From Pseudoalteromonas prydzensis (GTDB lineage Bacteria; Pseudomonadota; Gammaproteobacteria; Enterobacterales; Alteromonadaceae): a DNA stretch of 64,000 bases. Both the position numbers and the translations under genes were made by a program. The DNA lies in NCBI RefSeq assembly GCF_001661495.1, contig NZ_BDDT01000016.1, positions 1 through 64,000 of the forward strand. The letters are read 5' to 3'. Positions 17,843-26,344 of the stretch are shown piece after piece. The notes beneath the pieces are model-generated. The model made no database searches. It was not told the origin of the DNA and saw only the letters and a list, made by a program, of their open reading frames with translations. The first letter of the stretch is position 1. The number at the start of each line of letters is the position of its first letter.

Positions 17843-18697
17843 TTAGTGATTGTCTGAACTTGCCATACTTAGATAAACAACCGTTAGCATCATAAATACG
17901 AATGCTTGTAACACGATTACTAAGATGTGGAAAACAGCCCAAACAAAGTGCAACGGTAGTTGCATTAAACCAACTGCGCCGATCAAGATGAATATCAACT
18001 CACCAGCATATAAGTTACCGAACAAACGCAGTGCTAACGAGAAAGGCTTAGACACCAGTGCAATTAGTTCTAGTAATAAGTTACAAGGGATTAAGAAAAT
18101 CATTGCAATCTTATTGTTTGAGCTAAACGGATGAAGTGTAAGCTCAGCAATAAAGCCGGTAATGCCCTTGATTTTAATTGAGTAACCGATCATCAGAATA
18201 AACACGCCTAACGCTAAAGCAGCGGTTAAGTTGATGTCAGTTGTCGGTACGATTTTCATGTATACATCATGAGAATCCATACCAAATGCGTTTTCGCCAA
18301 CGAAGCCGGCAAATGCAGGTAAGAAGTCAACTGGTATTAAATCCATTAAGTTCATTAAGAATATCCAAACGAATATTGTTAATGCTAATGGTGCAATAAG
18401 CTTGCTCTTACCATGAAAGGTATCGCGTACGTTGTCACCAACGAACTCAACGATCATTTCAATAAAACATTGAAATTTTCCTGGTACACCAATTGTTGAT
18501 TTTTTAGCGGCACTACGGAAGATCCATAAAAATATTAGACCTAGTCCGATAGACCATGCGAGGGTATCTATATGCCATGTCCAGAAACCACTGTCCGCAC
18601 ATGCTTTATTGAAGGCTAGACCTGTATCGGTCGAGCACATCTTAGCATTGGTTAAGTGATGCTGGATATGGCTTGATATAGTCACTTCTTCAGCCAT
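17843..18697 (-). CDS. atpB: F1Fo ATP synthase subunit a
   Basis: 284 residues starting MAEEVTISSHIQHHL. Strongly hydrophobic with the conserved segment SLALRLFGNLYAGELIF, whose Arg is the essential proton-channel residue facing the c ring. Compared with E. coli the N-terminal periplasmic part carries two Cys (NAKMCSTDTG, KACADSG). A TTG four codons upstream is open but less likely than the ATG. It follows atpI by 15 bp. Confidence 0.97.
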   Translation of the reverse strand: MAEEVTISSHIQHHLTNAKMCSTDTGLAFNKACADSGFWTWHIDTLAWSIGLGLIFLWIFRSAAKKSTIGVPGKFQCFIEMIVEFVGDNVRDTFHGKSKLIAPLALTIFVWIFLMNLMDLIPVDFLPAFAGFVGENAFGMDSHDVYMKIVPTTDINLTAALALGVFILMIGYSIKIKGITGFIAELTLHPFSSNNKIAMIFLIPCNLLLELIALVSKPFSLALRLFGNLYAGELIFILIGAVGLMQLPLHFVWAVFHILVIVLQAFVFMMLTVVYLSMASSDNH

Positions 18698-18712
18698 GTT
18701 ATATCCCAAAAG

Positions 18713-19093
18713 TTAATGTTTAAAAAAAACGGGTGCAAACAATCCAGTAAATAACGCCAGTACATAACTACTAAAGAAAGGTAATAAAATTACCGGAAAA
18801 TGCTTTAGTACTAGCGCAAACAAAATGATTGTCAGCATAAATTTTAGTCCGTTACCACGTTTTAACGAGGCATACGCTTGATCTGCTCTGCTTGCACCCA
18901 TATATCTGAATGCATAGATGGCAAATACACAGTGAGGAAGTACGGCTACAGCGCCTCCAGCTAATGCTGAGAGACCGGCACTTACTCCCCAACCTAAAAA
19001 TACGATTATGGCAGCAACTACAGCTACACAGCCTTGCAAATAGATTAATTTTAACGCAGCCAATCGATAAGGCGCTGCTAACTTATTTGTCAC
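18713..19093 (-). CDS. atpI: ATP synthase assembly protein AtpI
   Basis: 126 residues with about four membrane helices, matching the AtpI family that heads proteobacterial atp operons and helps assembly of the c ring (and, in some species, Mg2+ uptake). The sequence GWGVSAGLSALAGGAVAVLPH is typical. It is the first gene after the operon promoter. Function in this organism is taken from the family. Confidence 0.93.
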   Translation of the reverse strand: MTNKLAAPYRLAALKLIYLQGCVAVVAAIIVFLGWGVSAGLSALAGGAVAVLPHCVFAIYAFRYMGASRADQAYASLKRGNGLKFMLTIILFALVLKHFPVILLPFFSSYVLALFTGLFAPVFFKH

Positions 19094-19145
19094 GTTTAGT
19101 TAACCTTATTGGCGTTCTATTTGTCAGGGCATGAAAACTGGCGAA

Positions 19146-19173
19146 ATTATACTGATTCCTGCCAGTTTTGCAA
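19146..19173 (-). promoter_or_regulatory. promoter of the atp operon
   Basis: On the minus strand TTGCAA (19168-19173) and a perfect TATAAT (19146-19151) are 16 bp apart, about 50 nt upstream of the atpI start and downstream of parB. It is the only strong promoter-like pair I see in the parB-atpI gap. Confidence 0.75.
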
Positions 19174-19235
19174 CTTGAGTCGGTGTATTGTGGTGCAAAT
19201 TTACGACGAATGTCTCTTTTTGGACATGATATTTA

Positions 19236-20153
19236 TTAATGCTCGAAATTCTCAGCGTTTATACGGCTTAAAATTCCGTCTAACTCTTCTAAATTAGTGT
19301 ACGAAATAACCAAATTCCCTTTGCCTTTTTTGTTGTAGTTAATTTCTACTTTAGCCCCTAAGTTATCAGCCAATTGCTGTTCTAACTGTTTGACATCTGG
19401 ATCTTTTTCTACAATTTCCTTTTTAGGAGCAGGCTCTAAAATTGAACGTACTAGTTTTTCCGTTTCACGCACTGTGAGGGCTTTAGCAACAGCCAGTCGG
19501 GCAGCGTCAGATTGCGCTTCACCTTCTAAGGCTAAAAGACAGCGTGCATGGCCCATTTCAATGTCACCATGTTCCAACAAAATTTTAACATCATCATTAA
19601 GATTATTTAGTCGTAATAAGTTGGTAACGGTAGTGCGAGATTTGCCAACTGCATCTGCTACTTGTTGATGAGTTAGTTCAAATTCAGTTAATAAACAATG
19701 TAACGCAACCGCTTCTTCCATTGCATTTAAATCTTCGCGCTGAATATTCTCAATCAGTGCGATAGCCACAGCCGCTTCATCAGGTACGTCTTTAATTATA
19801 CATGGCACTACATCAAGCTTGGCTATTTGTGCAGCGCGCCAGCGACGTTCACCGGCGATAATTTCATAGCTGTCCTTTGCAACCGGACGCACTACGATAG
19901 GTTGAATAATGCCTTGCGAGCGAATTGAACTGGCTAGTTCTTCGAGCGCTTCTTCTGACATGTCTTTACGTGGCTGATATTTACCTGAATGTAAGAATTC
20001 AATGGGTAGCTTTTGCAACTCACTACTGGTTGGCTGAACAATAACATCCTGCTCACTCGTATTGAGTTGTTCTTTGTCGATACTCGGTGCAGGCTTTGAC
20101 GAACTTAATAAAGCATCGAGTCCTCGGCCTAAGCCACGTTTTTTAGCAGACAT
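19236..20153 (-). CDS. parB: chromosome-partitioning protein ParB
   Basis: 305 residues with the ParB/Spo0J layout: N-terminal basic stretch KKRGLGRGLDALL, CTP-binding/ParB domain with GKYQPRKDMSEEAL and the nucleotide motif GERRWRAA, helix-turn-helix around THQQVADAVGKSRTTVTNLLRL, and a C-terminal dimerisation region. It binds parS sites and spreads as a clamp to segregate the origin region. It is 17 bp after parA and close to oriC, as usual. I did not find a convincing parS in this window. Confidence 0.98.
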   Translation of the reverse strand: MSAKKRGLGRGLDALLSSSKPAPSIDKEQLNTSEQDVIVQPTSSELQKLPIEFLHSGKYQPRKDMSEEALEELASSIRSQGIIQPIVVRPVAKDSYEIIAGERRWRAAQIAKLDVVPCIIKDVPDEAAVAIALIENIQREDLNAMEEAVALHCLLTEFELTHQQVADAVGKSRTTVTNLLRLNNLNDDVKILLEHGDIEMGHARCLLALEGEAQSDAARLAVAKALTVRETEKLVRSILEPAPKKEIVEKDPDVKQLEQQLADNLGAKVEINYNKKGKGNLVISYTNLEELDGILSRINAENFEH

Positions 20154-20170
20154 GTTCTTTTTACCTCAAG

Positions 20171-20956
20171 TTAGGCGACGATTGGGGATATTTTTTCTTT
20201 TCTGCGTAACATTTCACCAGCAAGTGCTAAATACGCTTTAGCACCACTTGATGCCCGGTCATAATACATAGCTGGTGCACCAAAACTGGGCGCTTCTGCT
20301 AAACGTACATTACGTGGTATCACTGTGCGGTATACTTTATCGCCAAAATGCTGTTTAAGCTGCTCTGATACATCATTGGCCAAACGATTACGCGGGTCGT
20401 ACATAGTACGTAAAATCCCTTCAATCTGTAGTTTTGGATTAACTAACTTGGCTAATTGGGTGATGGTGTCCATTAATGCGGTCAAACCTTCTAAGGCGTA
20501 ATATTCGCATTGCATGGGAACTAAAATAGAGTCGGCGGCTGCCATGGCGTTCACTGTTAACATATTCAGTGAAGGAGGGCAGTCGATAAAAATAAATTCG
20601 TACTGATCCTGAATTTTTTCAAGCGCGTTACGTAACCGCACTTCACGGGCATAGAGTTCCATCAATTTGACTTCTGCTGCGGTTACATCACCGTTTGCAG
20701 CAATCATATGGTATTCGCCTGACGTTTCTTTGATGATAACGTCATCTATAGGTTTATCTTCAATGAGTAAGTCGTAAATAGTTGGCACGTCACCATACTT
20801 ATCTACGCCACTTCCCATAGTCGCATTACCTTGCGGATCAAGATCAATTAACAGCACTTTGCGTTTGGTTGCAGCCATAGACGCAGCGAGATTTACAGCA
20901 GTCGTAGTTTTACCTACTCCACCTTTTTGATTTGCTAATGCGATGACTTTTGCCAC
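20171..20956 (-). CDS. parA: chromosome-partitioning ATPase ParA (Soj type)
   Basis: 261 residues. Deviant Walker A KGGVGKTTTAVNLAAS near residue 10, Walker A' LLIDLDPQGNAT and Walker B FIFIDCPPSL are all present, so this is an active-type ParA ATPase without an extra N-terminal DNA-binding domain, as for chromosomal ParA. It partners ParB from the adjacent gene. It starts 14 bp after the rsmG stop. Confidence 0.98.
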   Translation of the reverse strand: MAKVIALANQKGGVGKTTTAVNLAASMAATKRKVLLIDLDPQGNATMGSGVDKYGDVPTIYDLLIEDKPIDDVIIKETSGEYHMIAANGDVTAAEVKLMELYAREVRLRNALEKIQDQYEFIFIDCPPSLNMLTVNAMAAADSILVPMQCEYYALEGLTALMDTITQLAKLVNPKLQIEGILRTMYDPRNRLANDVSEQLKQHFGDKVYRTVIPRNVRLAEAPSFGAPAMYYDRASSGAKAYLALAGEMLRRKEKISPIVA

Positions 20957-20970
20957 AGTGTCTCTGATCC

Positions 20971-21591
20971 CTAGTCTTTAGATAAAATAATTAAATGCCT
21001 TTGCGCATCTAACTTAGGCACTTCCAAGGCGATTTTTTGCTCGAATTTAATACCCGCAGGTAATGATTCTAGCTCTTCGCTTGGAAACACGCCTTTTAAA
21101 GCAATAAATTTACCTGAATGATCAATCAAGTGCGAACACCAGTCAACCATATCTTGTAAAGATGCAAATGCGCGACTTAATACACCATCTAATTTAACAC
21201 TTGGTTGATAATCTTCAACTCTAGACTGCACTGGGGTTACATTTTTAAGGCCTAGCTCATGTTTTACCTGCATTAAAAAACGCACTCGCTTGCCTAAGCT
21301 ATCTAGTAAAACAAATTGTGTGTCTGGTAATGCAATCGCTAACACGATACCTGGAAGGCCTGGACCTGTTCCAACATCAATATAATGATGACCGGGTAGG
21401 TGAGGAGCAACAACGAGACTATCCATAATATGCTTAATCATCATATCCTCGGGTAAACGCACAGAGGTTAAATTATAAGCTTTGTTCCATTTATTAAGTA
21501 ACTCAACATATTGAACAAGTTGTTGCTGTTGTTTTTCGGTTAGCGCAATATCAGTTTGCGCTAACAATGTGGTTAATTGTTGCTGTAACAC
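20971..21591 (-). CDS. rsmG: 16S rRNA (guanine527-N7)-methyltransferase RsmG
   Basis: 206 residues with the class I SAM-binding motif YIDVGTGPGLPGIVLAI and the second motif VLLDSLGKRVRFL. The N-terminal segment LVQYVELLNKWNKAYNLTSVR is the RsmG signature. It methylates G527 of 16S rRNA. It is 15 bp after mnmG, the usual mnmG-rsmG-parAB order near bacterial origins. Confidence 0.98.
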   Translation of the reverse strand: MLQQQLTTLLAQTDIALTEKQQQQLVQYVELLNKWNKAYNLTSVRLPEDMMIKHIMDSLVVAPHLPGHHYIDVGTGPGLPGIVLAIALPDTQFVLLDSLGKRVRFLMQVKHELGLKNVTPVQSRVEDYQPSVKLDGVLSRAFASLQDMVDWCSHLIDHSGKFIALKGVFPSEELESLPAGIKFEQKIALEVPKLDAQRHLIILSKD

Positions 21592-21606
21592 AGTATTCCT
21601 TAATGG

Positions 21607-23496
21607 CTACGCAATTTTGCGTAGCAAGCCTTGCTTCTTCAGATACACTAATAATAGCGAAATCGCCGCAGGCGTGATACCTGAAATACGCGATGCTTGG
21701 CCTATAGTATCAGGACGCGCTTCAGTTAATTTAGCTACAACTTCATTTGATAAACCTGAAACAATCGAATAATCGTAGTCTTTTGGTAAAACAGTTAATT
21801 CATGACGAAGCTGTTTATTGATCTCATCTTGTTGACGGGCAATATAACCTGCGTACTTAGTATGGATCTCAACCTGCTCTAATGCAGCTGCGTGATCAAA
21901 CTCTGATCCTAAACCATCGATCGCCATCAGATCATTATAACGGATCTCAGGACGACGTAATAATTCTTCTAAACTCGCTTCACGCGTTAATGGTGTTTTG
22001 AGTAAGCTATTCACTTGTTCAATAACTGCGTGATCTTTATGGATCCAAACGTCTTTAATACGTTGTGATTCTTTAGCAATAATGTCCATTTTGTCATTAA
22101 ATGCCTGCCAACGCTCGTCATTAATCAAACCTAACTCACGACCTTTAGCGGTTAAACGGATATCAGCATTGTCTTCACGTAATAATAAGCGGTATTCAGC
22201 ACGGCTGGTGAACATACGGTACGGTTCTTTAGTGCCTAGCGTCGTAAGATCATCAATTAGTACACCAACATAAGCTTCATCGCGACGTGGTGTCCAAGGT
22301 TCTTTACCTTGTACCTGCAATGCCGCATTCATACCTGCAATTAAGCCTTGTGCACCGGCTTCTTCATAGCCAGTAGTACCATTTATTTGGCCAGCAAAGA
22401 ATAAACCGTCAATAAACTTGGTCTCTAACGACTTTTTAAGATCGCGAGGATCGAAGAAGTCATACTCGATAGCGTAACCTGGGCGACAAATATGGGCATT
22501 TTCAAAACCAGTGATCGATTGCACAATCTCTAATTGCACATCAAACGGTAAGCTTGTTGATATACCATTAGGGTAGAGTTCATAAGAAGTTAAACCTTCA
22601 GGCTCAACAAAAATTTGGTGTTTGTCTTTATCAGCAAAACGTACAATTTTATCTTCGATAGACGGGCAATAGCGTGGGCCAATCCCTTCAATTACACCAG
22701 AATACATAGGTGAACGGTGTAAGTTGTTACGAATTACTTCATGGGTTTTTTCATTAGTATAAGTGATATAACACGCTATTTGTTGTGGATGATCAGCTTG
22801 TTTACCCATAAATGAAAATACCGGTGTTGGTGCATCACCTGGTTGTTCTTGCATTTTGCTAAAATCAACAGTGCGTGCATCAATACGTGGTGGTGTGCCG
22901 GTTTTTAAGCGATCAACGCGAAATGGTAATTCACGTAACCGATTTGCTAAAGCAATCGAAGGTGGATCACCTGCACGACCACCTTTAAAGTTTTCTAAAC
23001 CAATATGGATCTGTCCGCCAAGGAAAGTTCCTACAGTTAACACAACTGATGGGGCGCTAAAACGTAGTCCCATCTGGGTTACAACACCGGTTACTTGATT
23101 ATTTTCTACAATAAGATCATCACACGATTGTTGAAAGATCTTTAAGTTTTCTTGATGTTGTAAAATATCTTGAATAGCGGCTTTATATAATGCGCGATCA
23201 GCTTGCGCACGAGTAGCTCGAACTGCAGGCCCTTTTGAAGAGTTTAAAGTACGAAACTGGATGCCACCTTTATCGATCGCTTGGGCCATTGCGCCACCAA
23301 GGGCATCGATTTCTTTAACCAAATGACCTTTGCCAATCCCACCAATTGCTGGATTACATGACATTTGACCAAGGGTATCCATATTATGAGTCAACAGTAG
23401 AGTATTCATACCCATACGTGCAGCAGCTAACGCAGCTTCTGTACCTGCATGTCCACCACCAACAACAATAACATCAAAATTTTCGTGAAAAATCAT
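21607..23496 (-). CDS. mnmG: tRNA uridine-34 carboxymethylaminomethyl-modifying enzyme MnmG (GidA)
   Basis: 629 residues, same length as E. coli. FAD-binding VVGGGHAGTEAALAAARMG at the N terminus, CNPAIGGIGKGHLVKEIDAL, and the conserved catalytic-region Cys in GPRYCPSIEDK are all present. With MnmE (56433-57797 here) it forms the enzyme that modifies the wobble uridine of certain tRNAs. AGGA lies 7 nt before the ATG. It is transcribed away from oriC. Confidence 0.99.
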   Translation of the reverse strand: MIFHENFDVIVVGGGHAGTEAALAAARMGMNTLLLTHNMDTLGQMSCNPAIGGIGKGHLVKEIDALGGAMAQAIDKGGIQFRTLNSSKGPAVRATRAQADRALYKAAIQDILQHQENLKIFQQSCDDLIVENNQVTGVVTQMGLRFSAPSVVLTVGTFLGGQIHIGLENFKGGRAGDPPSIALANRLRELPFRVDRLKTGTPPRIDARTVDFSKMQEQPGDAPTPVFSFMGKQADHPQQIACYITYTNEKTHEVIRNNLHRSPMYSGVIEGIGPRYCPSIEDKIVRFADKDKHQIFVEPEGLTSYELYPNGISTSLPFDVQLEIVQSITGFENAHICRPGYAIEYDFFDPRDLKKSLETKFIDGLFFAGQINGTTGYEEAGAQGLIAGMNAALQVQGKEPWTPRRDEAYVGVLIDDLTTLGTKEPYRMFTSRAEYRLLLREDNADIRLTAKGRELGLINDERWQAFNDKMDIIAKESQRIKDVWIHKDHAVIEQVNSLLKTPLTREASLEELLRRPEIRYNDLMAIDGLGSEFDHAAALEQVEIHTKYAGYIARQQDEINKQLRHELTVLPKDYDYSIVSGLSNEVVAKLTEARPDTIGQASRISGITPAAISLLLVYLKKQGLLRKIA

Positions 23497-23542
23497 TTCG
23501 GGATCCTACTTAATCAACCAGCAAACTTCCAAGGGGGAGCGT

Positions 23543-23571
23543 ATTCTACCTATAAATTGTCAGAAGATAAA
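23543..23571 (-). promoter_or_regulatory. probable mnmG promoter at the edge of oriC
   Basis: On the minus strand TTTATC (23566-23571) and TAGAAT (23543-23548) are 17 bp apart, about 45 nt before the mnmG ATG. The sequence after the -10 is G/C-rich (ACGCTCCCCC), like a stringently controlled promoter. Transcription from it moves away from the origin. Confidence 0.5.
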
Positions 23572-23584
23572 TGATTAAACTATG

Positions 23585-23925
23585 GGCAAGATCTAAGTAA
23601 ATGATCTCTAATAATATAAAGGATCTTTTAAAGAGATCTTTTATTACTGTTACTACTACTGAGCAACATTTCTGTTGATAAGGTTTAATTCACTTATTAA
23701 AACATAAAGTTAGATCGGATCTAAAGGTGTTAATATGATCGGATCTAACTGATTACAAGCTCTGATCAAAAAGGCTGTTTATACACAGGGGGTGTTGGAT
23801 CAGATCTTATCCAATGGATAAGATACCTTTAAAACGCAGTTAGATCATAGTTTATCCACAATCAGATCTAAATACTCAGTAAATTGTGGGTAACTTTTAT
23901 TGTGGATCAATATCGTGATCTTAAT
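23585..23925. other. oriC: chromosomal replication origin oriC
   Basis: The mnmG-mioC gap has 16 GATC sites within about 420 bp (23502-23920), far above chance, as in Dam-regulated gammaproteobacterial origins. The AT-rich part 23590-23640 holds four GATC-containing repeats (AGATCT, TGATCT, GGATCT) like the duplex-unwinding 13-mers. DnaA-box matches include TTATACACA (23779-23787, as E. coli R2), TTATCCACA (23852-23860, perfect), TGTTGATAA (23673-23681), TGTGGGTAA (23885-23893), TGTGGATCA (23901-23909) and a palindromic CTTATCCAATGGATAAG (23806-23822). Gene order mnmG-oriC-mioC matches E. coli. Exact borders are approximate. Confidence 0.93.
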
Positions 23926-24374
23926 TAAATACTACTGACTTTTTCGATCCAGCTTGGTAACCAAGCTAATGCAGTGTCTTCTGGGAGTTGTTCATCAAGA
24001 ATATTCAACTCTAAACGATCGGCAATACGGTGAGCACCTTTGCTTAGTAATAGTTGTTCAAGGTTACGTCCAGCTAGATTATAAGTATCGTAACTGGTAT
24101 CTCCTAAGCCGATAACTGAAAAATTTAAACCTTTTAAATCATCGACTTGATTAATATCTTCTACGAAAGCTAAGAGATTTTCAGGATAATCTCCCGCACC
24201 ATACGTTGATGTGCAGAGTAACCAAATTGTATTTTCTTGATTAATTTCAGAAAAGTTAGGTTGATCATGAACTTCAGTGTTGATCCCCTGTGTTATTAGC
24301 TGTTCTGCAAGCTGTTCACCTACATACTCAGCTGATCCCATTTGGCTGCCTATAATGATATTGACGGAGTTCAT
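23925..24374 (-). CDS. mioC: MioC, flavodoxin-like protein
   Basis: 149 residues with a flavodoxin fold: NIIIGSQMGSAEYVGEQLAEQL (phosphate loop), STYGAGDYPENL and VIGLGDTSYDTYN (FMN isoalloxazine loops), and the terminal EDTALAWLPSWIEKV typical of MioC. E. coli MioC is an FMN protein reported to support biotin synthase; its gene is best known because its transcription enters oriC, and the orientation here is the same. The start is the ATG at 24374; an in-frame GTG at 24389 is also open and neither has a clear ribosome-binding site. Confidence 0.93.
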   Translation of the reverse strand: MNSVNIIIGSQMGSAEYVGEQLAEQLITQGINTEVHDQPNFSEINQENTIWLLCTSTYGAGDYPENLLAFVEDINQVDDLKGLNFSVIGLGDTSYDTYNLAGRNLEQLLLSKGAHRIADRLELNILDEQLPEDTALAWLPSWIEKVSSI

Positions 24375-24411
24375 TTTTGATCTGATCACACAACTGCTTA
24401 TTAGTGCGCTT

Positions 24412-24439
24412 ATGATAACTGAGTTTAGTCAGCAGTAAA
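24412..24439 (-). promoter_or_regulatory. probable mioC promoter
   Basis: On the minus strand TTTACT (24434-24439) and TATCAT (24412-24417) are 16 bp apart, about 40 nt before the mioC ATG. Transcription from it would run through mioC towards oriC. Confidence 0.5.
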
Positions 24440-25008
24440 GCCTTGAATATACTTTTGTATAAGTTTTTTAGGTACGGATGTTGTGTTTTTTTATATTTTT
24501 ATTGTAACTAATTGATATTTAGATTAATAAATAAAATATTCCAATGTGTAATCTTATGATCAAGCTGTTGATAAAAAGTGGGAAAGTAAGATCATAACCA
24601 TTATTTTTGATATTTAAATAGTGCTAAGTAATTGATTTTTATTTTTATAAAAGCAGAATGACGAGATTGTTTATAATTTTTAAAGTGACGATCTAGATGT
24701 GGATAGATCAGTTGTTGATAACGATCATTGTTGCTGTAAATTAATTTTAAAAAGTTAAAAATCACTTTAAAAAGGCGGCTGGTTTAAAAATTAACAGCTA
24801 TAAATAACGATTTCGTGGATTTATTGTACTAAATTGTTGGTTTGCGCTAATAAATAATCTGATTTTTATTGCTCGCTTTGTTAAAAATGAACAAAAAAGC
24901 CCAAATTGTGGATAACAATTTGGGCTCTGTCAGATCAATTTTCAGATTTGTTGGTATTTCCGTCACTAATTTTGATCTTTGCGTTATCTATTTTGCGTTG
25001 AAAAACTA
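24440..25008. other. AT-rich intergenic region with scattered DnaA-box-like sites
   Basis: About 570 bp without a credible gene. It holds DnaA-box-like 9-mers TGTTGATAA (24566-24574), TGTGGATAG (24698-24706), TGTTGATAA (24713-24721) and a perfect TGTGGATAA (24907-24915), plus several GATC sites. It could extend the origin's DnaA-binding zone, titrate DnaA, or simply be an eroded region; sequence alone does not decide. Confidence 0.5.
24893..24926 (-). terminator. terminator containing a perfect DnaA box
   Basis: GCCCAAATTGT (24899-24909) pairs perfectly with ACAATTTGGGC (24915-24925) around a 5-nt loop, and on the minus strand is followed by TTTTTTGTTC. It lies about 85 nt after the stop of the truncated lyase gene. 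The loop and right arm contain TTATCCACA (minus strand), a consensus DnaA box. Confidence 0.8.
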
Positions 25009-25641
25009 TCACTGGAACAAATGATCGCAATTTTTAGAGTTATTAAAGGAACAGCTGGCCGTTAAAATAAAGTGTTTTGTCACATCAAATAGGGCATTAC
25101 CAAGCGAAAAACGTTGCACGCCTTGAGCAAATAACCTGCGCGAATCGCTTGCTAGCTCATCAGCCATTATATTTACAGGCACACTTAACGCAGTTGTTAG
25201 TTGTTTTATTGCTGCTGAATCAGTTAATCCAGGGACGAATACTCCGTCAATGCCGGCCGCTTGGTATGCTAAAGATCTTGTTATTGTTGGGCCAATTTTA
25301 GCTGTTTGCAGGAAACAGTCTGTTCGTGCATTTATAAATAATTGCGAAAATCCATGCCGATTTAAGGTATTTTTAATGGCGACTAGTATCGCTATTTGCT
25401 GTTCTTGAGGGCGTAATTTCCCCGTTACTTTATCTGAATCTTCTATATTTATACCGACAGCGCCTAGTTTAGCCACGGCTAAAACATGCTGACAAATAGT
25501 GTTTATGTCATTACTGTAGCCTGATTCTATATCGACAGAAATAGGGATGCTAACCGCATTTACAATTGGTTTTAGTTGATTTAAAAATTCTGCAAATGAG
25601 CATTGCTCACCATATTCGGTATTGAACGCTAATCGAGACAT
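25009..25641 (-). pseudogene. isocitrate lyase/PEP-mutase family protein, 5'-truncated
   Basis: The 210-residue frame matches the isocitrate lyase/phosphonomutase superfamily from about one quarter into the domain: ISVDIESGYS, GAVGINIEDSD, LFINARTDCFL, GIDGVFVPGL and VNIMADE are family motifs. Family members are normally about 250-290 residues and begin with a segment (roughly 50 residues, including the N-AWDxxSA strand) that is absent here. The frame continues upstream of the ATG only five codons to a stop inside a MITE remnant, so the 5' end appears to have been lost at that element. No good ribosome-binding site is seen. It may be a dead gene; the remaining frame has no internal lesion. 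Confidence 0.7.
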
Positions 25642-25659
25642 AATACTCGACTTTAATAT

Positions 25660-25711
25660 TTAACCTGAACTCTGGATAATAAATCCATCTCCAGCGTTAC
25701 TTTTAACGCTA
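25660..25711. mobile_element. MITE-like element remnant
   Basis: These 52 bp match one end of the 200-bp element at 10175-10374 (read in reverse), starting at TTAACCTGAACTCTGG and running through the CTCCAGCG and CTTTTAACGCTA parts with only a few differences. The other end is missing. It lies exactly between the truncated lyase gene and the terminator of the secretion operon. Confidence 0.8.
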
Positions 25712-25717
25712 TTGGCA

Positions 25718-25753
25718 TAAAAAAAGCCTTAGCATGCTGCTAAGGCTTTTTAA
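25718..25753 (-). terminator. terminator of the adhesin/secretion operon
   Basis: AAAAGCCTTAGC-ATGCT-GCTAAGGCTTTT forms a strong stem-loop. On the minus strand it is followed by a run of T, 14 nt after the stop of the OmpA-family gene. Confidence 0.88.
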
Positions 25754-25766
25754 TACTTCTGGTTAT

Positions 25767-26339
25767 TTAATTACCATAAAGCTGCCATTGCTTTTGGTAG
25801 CCTGTTGAATCAGGAATACTGAGTATTGCAATCAAGCGGGTATCACGTCCTGCAAGGTTTTTAGGCATATGGATAGGGTACTCGTAGGTTTCTGTTTGAA
25901 AACGGCTGCTATTTACTCCATTAGCAATCAGAATATCTGTTACCGTTTTTACGCGGCGTTGAGCAAGTTTACGGTTGTATTCATCTGTTCCTTCAACACT
26001 GGTATCGCCAATTAAATATAATTGGGTTTGCGTATTTTGTTTCATATCTTCGGCAAGCTCGATCACTTTAACTTGTTCTTGTGGGGTTAAAGTATCTTTA
26101 TCAAAACCAAAATCAATGACACGCACATCAGCATGTGGAATATTGGTAGCTGCAGGGCAACCATCGTTATCGGTTACTGCTTGATCTTGTGTTTGCGCGC
26201 AATTATCACGGGCATTGATCACCCCATCTACATCGCTATCATACAGATCGCGTGATTGTTCCTGTGGGCCATAGAGAACGGGATCAGACGCACAAGCACT
26301 GAGGCCTATAATGGTCGCAATTAAGAGTAAATTTTTCAT
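25767..26339 (-). CDS. OmpA-family peptidoglycan-binding lipoprotein
   Basis: 190 residues. The N terminus ends in a lipobox (IGLSAC), so the mature protein should be lipidated at Cys and outer-membrane attached. A short acidic stretch (DSDVDGVINARDNC...DNDGCP) resembles thrombospondin type-3 calcium-binding repeats. Residues ~75-180 form an OmpA C-terminal domain (VIDFGFDKDTLTP, DEYNRKLAQRRVKTV) that binds peptidoglycan. It is last in the adhesin operon, 5 bp after the TolC-type gene; OmpA-family genes also end several LapA/BpfA-type operons. It may anchor or support the secretion channel. Confidence 0.88.
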   Translation of the reverse strand: MKNLLLIATIIGLSACASDPVLYGPQEQSRDLYDSDVDGVINARDNCAQTQDQAVTDNDGCPAATNIPHADVRVIDFGFDKDTLTPQEQVKVIELAEDMKQNTQTQLYLIGDTSVEGTDEYNRKLAQRRVKTVTDILIANGVNSSRFQTETYEYPIHMPKNLAGRDTRLIAILSIPDSTGYQKQWQLYGN

Positions 26340-26344
26340 ACTGA

